Assembly (NCBI GenBank): GCA_019264575.1
Contig: JAHUZV010000017.1
Span: 110,105-174,104, forward strand
Direction of reading: 5' to 3'
Source: Vulcanococcus sp.
GTDB lineage: Bacteria; Cyanobacteriota; Cyanobacteriia; PCC-6307; Cyanobiaceae
DNA: 64,000 bases
Both the position numbers and the translations under genes were made by a program. The stretch's first letter is position 1, and each line of letters opens with the position of its first letter. The notes beneath the pieces were generated by a model that was given only the letters and a program-made list of their open reading frames with translations, was not told where the DNA came from and did not search any database. This document shows, one piece after another, positions 59,032 through 64,000 of the stretch.

Positions 59032-59522
59032 GCCCAGCGGCGGACTGGCTTGAGCAGCTGGAGGCGCGACTGGAGCAGCAGCTGGAAGCCTTCCTGCGGG
59101 CCAATCCGGCCCAGGAGGCCCTGCTGCAGGAGCAGGAACGGCTGGAACGCAAGCAACGCCAGAAGCAGCTCCTACTTCAAGCCCAAGCACTCCGCAGCGA
59201 ACTGCTGCAGATCGCTGCGGAGGTGCGCCAGTGGCGTGACCGCAGCAACCGGGCCCGCAATGCTGGTGCCACCGACCTCGCCACCCGAGCCGACCGGCAG
59301 GTGGCCCAACTGATGGAGCGCGGCCGCCTGCGCTGGCAGGCGCTGGAGCAGCTGGGCCGGGAGGTGCAAAACAACACGGCGGCCGCTGCGGCCGCACAAC
59401 CCAGTGCAGCGGCCAACACAAGCCCTGCCAACTCAGCGAACGACCCCCTCGACCAAGCCTGGGCCCGCTTTGAACTGGAACAAGAGCTCGAAGCCCTGCG
59501 GCGGCAGCAGCGGAGCCGCTAA
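59028..59522 (+). CDS. Hercynine metabolism-associated coiled-coil protein
   Basis: A 164-residue protein dominated by a long Gln/Leu/Glu-rich coiled coil (WLEQLEARLEQQLEAFLR; QEALLQEQERLERKQR; KQLLLQAQALRSELLQIAAE) and an Ala-rich C-terminal part. It is translationally coupled to the preceding small gene. I recognise it as the partner usually annotated as hercynine metabolism protein in cyanobacteria on the basis of genomic association. No enzyme motif is present, so a structural or regulatory role is more likely than catalysis. Function unproven. Confidence 0.7.
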   Translation: MSPAADWLEQLEARLEQQLEAFLRANPAQEALLQEQERLERKQRQKQLLLQAQALRSELLQIAAEVRQWRDRSNRARNAGATDLATRADRQVAQLMERGRLRWQALEQLGREVQNNTAAAAAAQPSAAANTSPANSANDPLDQAWARFELEQELEALRRQQRSR

Positions 59523-59547
59523 CAACCACTGATTGAGTCAGGTGCGC

Positions 59548-60354
59548 ATGGGCTTTCTGCTCTCCAAGCTGCTGCCGCTCTTTGTGTATCCACTGGGGCT
59601 GGGCCTGCTGCTGCAGCTGGCAGGACTGGGCGCAGCTGCCCGCGGGCATCGGGGCTGGGGACTGGGCCTGAGTGGGGCTGGCATCGGGCTGATCTGGCTG
59701 TTTGCCATGCCGTTTACCAGCCGGCAGCTGATCTGGGGACTGGAGGAACGCGCATCGGCCCTCACGCCGGCGGCAATCCCCAACACCGATGCGGTGCTGG
59801 TGCTGGGGGGCGGTCTCAAGCCGGCCCTGGCACCGCGGCGGGGTGTGGAGGTGTCGGAAGGGGGCGACAGGCTGCTCACCGGCCTGCGCTTGATGCGCGA
59901 CAACAAAGCTCCTCTGCTGATCACCAGCGGGGGCAGCATCAGCTTCACGGCGGCAGATCCAGCTCCACCGGAGGCGATCAGCGCCCGGGAGCTGGCGGTG
60001 GAGCTGGGTCTCCCCGCTAGCAAGATCCTGATCAATCCCGGCTCCCGCACCACCGCGGAGGAAGCTCGCGATATCGGCGCTCTGGCACGCCAGCGGGGCT
60101 GGAAGAAGATCCTGCTGGTCACCAGCGCCTTTCATATGCCGCGCTCGCTCTCCACCTTTCGCCAGCGCAGCGGACTGACGGTGATCCCTGTGGCCTGTGA
60201 TTACCTACTGCCCAGCAGCAACGCCTACGGGGAGCCGACAGCGGGATCAGTGGTGAAAAGTCTGTTGCCCGATGCCGAAGCGCTGCATCTGAGCAGCGTG
60301 GCTCTCAAGGAGCATCTGGGGCTGGCGATCTACCGGCTCAAGGGTTGGTCCTGA
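59548..60354 (+). CDS. YdcF/ElyC-type DUF218 membrane protein
   Basis: A 268-residue protein with two N-terminal membrane helices (FVYPLGLGLLLQLAGLG and LSGAGIGLIWLFAMP) and a DUF218 domain. The domain shows DAVLVLGGGL, LLITSGGS, PGSRTTAEEARDIGALA and VTSAFHMPRSLSTF, the conserved blocks. E. coli relatives (ElyC, SanA) affect envelope integrity and lipid-carrier use. ATG at 59548 is chosen; a TTG at 59533 and a GTG at 59542 lie in frame upstream. It follows the ergothioneine genes by 25 bp but may belong to another process. Confidence 0.85.
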   Translation: MGFLLSKLLPLFVYPLGLGLLLQLAGLGAAARGHRGWGLGLSGAGIGLIWLFAMPFTSRQLIWGLEERASALTPAAIPNTDAVLVLGGGLKPALAPRRGVEVSEGGDRLLTGLRLMRDNKAPLLITSGGSISFTAADPAPPEAISARELAVELGLPASKILINPGSRTTAEEARDIGALARQRGWKKILLVTSAFHMPRSLSTFRQRSGLTVIPVACDYLLPSSNAYGEPTAGSVVKSLLPDAEALHLSSVALKEHLGLAIYRLKGWS

Positions 60355-60363
60355 CCCTCAGGC

Positions 60364-60627
60364 TCACTGCTTCGGCGCGGGAGGCACCAGGCTCACGCCT
60401 TCGGGCGGAGGAGTGGGGTCGGGGTCGGCGATGAGCATGTGCTGGAGCACGATCTCCGGGCGTTCGCTATCGCGCCAACGGATGCGATAGGCAGGCATTT
60501 TGGTGCCACGGCTGGTGGTTTGCTCCACCGGCTCCATCACCCAACCCCGACGGGAGCGGCCCTGGGGGTTGCGCTTCACCACCGCATCAGCGTGCTTGAA
60601 GCGGAAACCGACGCGCTCACCACTCAT
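60364..60627 (-). CDS. Conserved hypothetical small protein
   Basis: An 87-residue basic protein: GFRFKHADAVVKRNPQGRSRRGWVMEP, then YRIRWRDSERPEIVLQHMLIAD, a small beta-rich fold (possibly KOW/SH3-like), ending in a Pro-rich tail. No motif gives a function. It starts at ATG 60627, with a strong -10-like GATAAT on the minus strand about 45 bp before. It is convergent with the DUF218 gene and lies downstream of lysS on the same strand. Confidence 0.6.
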   Translation of the reverse strand: MSGERVGFRFKHADAVVKRNPQGRSRRGWVMEPVEQTTSRGTKMPAYRIRWRDSERPEIVLQHMLIADPDPTPPPEGVSLVPPAPKQ

Positions 60628-60671
60628 GGGATCCCGTGCCCCCGTCTGGGGGAGATTGCCTACTAGGGTTG

Positions 60672-60677
60672 ATTATC
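60672..60677 (-). promoter_or_regulatory. Candidate -10 element (GATAAT) for the small gene at 60364-60627
   Basis: On the minus strand GGGATAATC gives a near-consensus -10 hexamer, 44 bp before the ATG at 60627 and after the lysS stop. An independent promoter for the small gene is plausible. Confidence 0.4.
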
Positions 60678-60699
60678 CCATTGCGTGTCGCAGGGCCAG

Positions 60700-62220
60700 T
60701 CAGGCTTCGGTGGACGAAGCGGCGCCGGCGCGGGTTTCGGGCCGCAGCAGTGGGAAGGCGATCACATCGCGGATCGAAGGGCTGTCGGTGAGCAGCATCA
60801 CCAGCCGATCGATGCCGATGCCCAGGCCGCCTGTGGGGGGCATGCCCACCTCCAGAGCCTGGATGAAGTCTTCATCGACCTGCTGGGCTTCGTCGTCGCC
60901 GGCGGCCTTGCGGGCCATCTGAGCCTCCAAGCGCTGGCGCTGATCCACCGGATCGATCAACTCGCTGAAGGCATTGGCGGTTTCGCGGCCCACGATGAAC
61001 AGCTCAAAGCGCTCCACCAGGCCAGGCTTGCTGCGGTGTGCCCGAGCCAGGGGCGAGTTTTCCACCGGGTAATCGATCACGAAGGTGGGCTGGATGAGAT
61101 CGGTTTCCACCGTTTGCTCAAACGCCTCCACCAGCAGGCGGCCCACCGAATCGGCCAGGGCTGGTGCTTGCAGGCCCTTGGCTTCCATCGCCGCGGCCGC
61201 CTCAGCGCGTGCACCAAAGGCCGTGAAATCGAGGCCGGTGGCCTCCTGCACCAGCTCGTGCATGGTCACCCGGCGCCAGGGGGGCGTGAGATCGATCTCG
61301 GTGCCCTGGTAGCTGATCACGGTGCTGCCGCACACCTGCTGGCACACGTGAGCAATCAGCTGCTCCGTGAGATCCATCATGTCGTTGTAGTCGGCGTAAG
61401 CCTGGTACACCTCGATCGAGGTGAACTCCGGGTTGTGCCGGGTGCTGATGCCCTCGTTGCGGAAGATCCGGCCCAGCTCGTACACCCGCTCAAAGCCACC
61501 CACCACCAGCCGCTTCAGGTGCAGCTCGGTGGCGATGCGCAGGGTGAGCGGAAGATCAAGGGCGTTGTGGTGCGTTTCAAACGGCCGGGCATCAGCACCA
61601 CCGGGCACGCTCTGGAGCACCGGTGTTTCGATCTCCAAGAAGCCGCGCTCATCCAGCCAACGGCGAATCGCACTCACCGCCACCGCCCGCCGGCGGAAGG
61701 TTTCACGCGTGTGGGGCGACACGATCAGATCGAGGTAGCGCTGGCGGTAGCGCTTCTCCACATCGGCAAGGCCGTGCCACTTATCGGGCAGAGGCTGCAG
61801 GCTCTTGCTGAGCATCTGCCACTGCTTCACCTTCACCGAGAGCTCGCCGCGGTCGGTGCGGCGCAGGGTGCCGTGCACGCCGATCAGATCGCCGGCATCT
61901 ACCAGTGAGGTGATGTGGGCGAAGGCCTCGGGGTCGTCTGGCATCGAAGCGGCCAGGGTGGCCTTCTCGATGAATAGCTGGATCGGGCCCGTTTCATCGG
62001 CCAGCGTGAAAAAGGCGAGCTTGCCCATCACGCGGCGGGTCATCACCCGGCCAGCCACGGCCACAGCCACGTCGCGCTCCTCGCCGTTGGCGAGATCCGC
62101 ATGGGCCTGCTGCAACTCGGCGGTGCGGTGATTCGGCTCGAAGCGCAGCGCATAGGGCCCCTGGCCCAGCTCAGCCAGGGCCTTGCCTTTCTCGAGGCGG
62201 GTCTCGCGCAGCTCAGACAA
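60700..62220 (-). CDS. lysS: Lysyl-tRNA synthetase (class II)
   Basis: A 506-residue class IIb aminoacyl-tRNA synthetase charging tRNA-Lys. The anticodon-binding OB domain ([19 protein letters not shown]) is followed by motif 1 ([16 protein letters not shown]), motif 2 ([20 protein letters not shown]) and motif 3 ([15 protein letters not shown]). TTG at 62220 ([14 protein letters not shown]) is preferred as start because it matches the usual N-terminus; the open frame extends to 62322 into the response regulator gene. It is 67 bp downstream of that regulator on the same strand. Confidence 0.95.
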   Translation of the reverse strand: MSELRETRLEKGKALAELGQGPYALRFEPNHRTAELQQAHADLANGEERDVAVAVAGRVMTRRVMGKLAFFTLADETGPIQLFIEKATLAASMPDDPEAFAHITSLVDAGDLIGVHGTLRRTDRGELSVKVKQWQMLSKSLQPLPDKWHGLADVEKRYRQRYLDLIVSPHTRETFRRRAVAVSAIRRWLDERGFLEIETPVLQSVPGGADARPFETHHNALDLPLTLRIATELHLKRLVVGGFERVYELGRIFRNEGISTRHNPEFTSIEVYQAYADYNDMMDLTEQLIAHVCQQVCGSTVISYQGTEIDLTPPWRRVTMHELVQEATGLDFTAFGARAEAAAAMEAKGLQAPALADSVGRLLVEAFEQTVETDLIQPTFVIDYPVENSPLARAHRSKPGLVERFELFIVGRETANAFSELIDPVDQRQRLEAQMARKAAGDDEAQQVDEDFIQALEVGMPPTGGLGIGIDRLVMLLTDSPSIRDVIAFPLLRPETRAGAASSTEA

Positions 62221-62287
62221 AGGACCGATGCAACTCAGCGTGCGGCCATCCTGCAGGAGCGTGGTGCAGCCGAAGCCCGGATCAGCC

Positions 62288-63097
62288 TCAGCCTGCAGCA
62301 GCCATTCCCGGCAGCTCACCAACGCGCTGGGAGGCGTAGCCAGTGCCGCGCACCGTGAGGATCAGCTCGGGATTGCGGGGATCGGGCTCAAGCTTGCCGC
62401 GCAGGCGAGCCACGTACACATCAACCACCCGCAGATCAGCGGCGCGGCGCGGCGGGTAGCCCCAAAGCTGCTCGAGAATTTCGGCGCGGGGCACCACGCG
62501 GCCGGGCTCACGGAACAGCAGCTCGAGGAGGCTGAATTCGGTGTAGGTGAGGCCGATGCGCTCACCGTCGCGGGTCACCTGGCGGCGGTTGGTGTCCACC
62601 ACCAGATCCCCCACCCGCAACACCCCCTGGCCAGGCGTCACATCGCGCGGTTCAGCAGCAGCAGAGCCGCGGCCCACCCGGCGCAGGATCGTGGCGATCC
62701 GGGCTTCGAGCTCCTTGGGGCTGAACGGCTTGGGCAGGTAGTCGTCGGCGCCGAGATCCAGGCCGGCCACTCGCTCGGCAATGGCATCGAGGGCCGAGAG
62801 AAAAATGATCGGCACGCAAGATTCAGCCCGCAGCCGCCGGCACACGGCGAAGCCATCGAGCTTGGGCAGCATCACGTCGAGCACGACGAGATCGGGCTGC
62901 TCTTGGTGGAAGAGGGTGAGCGCTTCTTCGCCGTCTTCGGCGCACACCACCCGATAGCCAGCCAGCTGCAGACGCATCACGAGCACGCGGCGAACCGCCG
63001 GCTCGTCGTCCACCACGAGCAAGGTGGCGCGGTGGCCCTCCGGCCCAGACGCGGCTCCCGACGCATCACCGAGTTGGTGCTGGTCGCGGAGGGCCAT
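62288..63097 (-). CDS. OmpR/PhoB-family response regulator (RpaB/Ycf27-like)
   Basis: A 269-residue two-component regulator. The receiver domain carries the DD pair at 30-31, phospho-acceptor Asp74 in [15 protein letters not shown], and [20 protein letters not shown] with Lys123. The C-terminal winged-helix DNA-binding domain ends [31 protein letters not shown]. Its wording is closer to RpaB/Ycf27 than to RpaA, but a paralog is possible, so no symbol is given. RpaB-type regulators control light-responsive photosynthesis genes in cyanobacteria. No sensor kinase is adjacent. ATG at 63097 is chosen over a longer frame. Confidence 0.88.
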   Translation of the reverse strand: MALRDQHQLGDASGAASGPEGHRATLLVVDDEPAVRRVLVMRLQLAGYRVVCAEDGEEALTLFHQEQPDLVVLDVMLPKLDGFAVCRRLRAESCVPIIFLSALDAIAERVAGLDLGADDYLPKPFSPKELEARIATILRRVGRGSAAAEPRDVTPGQGVLRVGDLVVDTNRRQVTRDGERIGLTYTEFSLLELLFREPGRVVPRAEILEQLWGYPPRRAADLRVVDVYVARLRGKLEPDPRNPELILTVRGTGYASQRVGELPGMAAAG

Positions 63098-63216
63098 ACG
63101 CACAACAGGTGATGAAGAAGCGCAACGATACATCTCAGGATGTGCGGAACGCGCCCCAAAACCCCTGGAAACAGGGCTATTCGACGAACTCTTAAGGATT
63201 TCTTCCGGCCCAGGAT

Positions 63217-64000
63217 TTAACGGCCGGTCTGTCTGGCGAAGCGGCCCACGGCGTAGGCATTCCACTGCCGCTCTGCTTCCGCCAGGGCCGCATCACTGCT
63301 GATCTGGCCGAGCATCGCCCGCTGCAGCTGCGTGTACACAATCGCCTGCAGTCGCTTCACCCCCGGGCTGGGAGGCACCAGCACCCGCGCCTGAGCGAGG
63401 GTGTCGGCCGAGAGCAGGCGGGCCTGCTGCACCAGGGCCTCCGGCTGGCTGGCTGGCTGCTCCGCGTCGAGCTTGCGGCGCAGCTGCTGCAACGCCCCGG
63501 GGGAAGAAGGCAGCACCCGAGCCTGCTCGGCGAAACGCTGCTGATTCGCTGCATCGGTGAGGAACAGGGCGAACTCCACCGCCTTGCCCGCCACCTTGCT
63601 CTGGCGGGGAATGGCCAGGGTCATCACAGCCACGTTCGCTTCGCCGCTAGCGCCGGTGATCGGCGGGTAGGGGCGGGTGACTGCCGCGATCTGCGGGGCA
63701 TTGGTCTGAATGCTGCGCAGAAACTCGGCGCCACTGCCCACCTGGACCAGTTCACCGCTCTGATACAGCTCGATCGCGCGGCGGTAGCCCTGGCTCACCA
63801 CCTCGCGCGGCAGCAGACCGCGGCGGTAGAGATCAGTCCAGAAGGCGAAGGCCTTGCGGCCGGCAGGGCTGTTGAAGGCAGCGCGCTGATCGGGGCCCAG
63901 CAGTGTCACCCCCATCTGCACCAGGCTCTCCAGCAACTCAGCCGAGTCGTCGGGCACCACCGTGACGAACAGGGCGCAGCGGCCGGTGCGGCGACGCACC
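63217..64000 (-). CDS. ABC transporter sugar-binding protein, C-terminal part (5' end outside window)
   Basis: About 260 residues of the C-terminal part of an extracytoplasmic solute-binding protein of family 1 (maltose/multiple-sugar type). It has FNSPAGRKAFAFWTDLYRRGLLP, GSGAEFLRSI, AVMTLAIPRQSKVAGKAVEFALFL and ERQWNAYAVGRF, the last common in these proteins. The frame runs off the right edge, so the signal peptide and start lie beyond 64000. Permease and ATPase genes are not visible here. The ligand is likely a sugar or osmolyte such as glucosylglycerol or sucrose, which the sequence does not settle. Confidence 0.8.
   Translation of the reverse strand, partial: VRRRTGRCALFVTVVPDDSAELLESLVQMGVTLLGPDQRAAFNSPAGRKAFAFWTDLYRRGLLPREVVSQGYRRAIELYQSGELVQVGSGAEFLRSIQTNAPQIAAVTRPYPPITGASGEANVAVMTLAIPRQSKVAGKAVEFALFLTDAANQQRFAEQARVLPSSPGALQQLRRKLDAEQPASQPEALVQQARLLSADTLAQARVLVPPSPGVKRLQAIVYTQLQRAMLGQISSDAALAEAERQWNAYAVGRFARQTGR

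Overview
The window looks like a high-G+C picocyanobacterium of the Synechococcus/Cyanobium lineage. The evidence is psaC, a short ndhS-type gene, heme oxygenase for bilin synthesis, an Ycf27/RpaB-type response regulator, a cyanobacterial-type rnpB, many HIP1 octamers (GCGATCGC) and very tight gene packing with frequent ATGA, TGATG and TTGA stop/start overlaps. This is inferred from the sequence only. No gene-free stretch is longer than about 210 bases. I saw no IS element, CRISPR array, rRNA or prophage gene.

Layout. 1-16 kb is a surface-glycan region, almost all on the minus strand: the end of an O-antigen ligase, a GT2 glycosyltransferase, cca, three sulfotransferase-type genes, pcrA helicase, a GT-A-like unknown, a GT4 glycosyltransferase, two tandem ABC exporters and another GT4. 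Much of it is visibly lower in G+C than the rest. 16-29 kb holds heme oxygenase, icd, glcF, an APC permease, a fourth sulfotransferase, a four-carbon sugar-acid kinase, glcE, a mutarotase, an alpha/beta hydrolase, a methyltransferase-like membrane protein and a CPA2 antiporter. 29.3-35.3 kb is a compact plus-strand operon of phosphoketolase, glycogen phosphorylase and acetate kinase. 35-48.9 kb is mostly housekeeping: tRNA-Arg(CCU), rnpB, a DUF2079 protein, rnc, ndhS, rimM, manC, glmS, psaC, acpP, fabF, tkt, and thiC with a TPP riboswitch. 48.9-53.5 kb holds a ruvB-led run (TPR protein, M20 amidohydrolase, small membrane protein, HEAT protein) and smpB. 53.5-60.4 kb holds a degenerate Ser/Thr kinase-like membrane protein, cysteine synthase and a divergent ergothioneine cluster (egtB, egtD, two small hercynine-associated genes, a DUF218 protein). 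The window ends with lysS, an OmpR-type response regulator and the C-terminus of an ABC sugar-binding protein.

How the genes work together. The left region plausibly makes, decorates (sulfates) and exports a polysaccharide. The xfp-glgP-ackA operon can turn glycogen into acetyl phosphate and then acetate plus ATP, a dark or fermentative route that uses a phosphoketolase shunt. GlcF and GlcE are two of three glycolate dehydrogenase subunits (photorespiration); glcD is not here. The ergothioneine cluster makes hercynine and its sulfoxide-cysteine adduct, beside a divergent cysteine synthase. The best candidates for undescribed biology are the sulfotransferase/GT-like cluster and the two small proteins translationally tied to egtBD.
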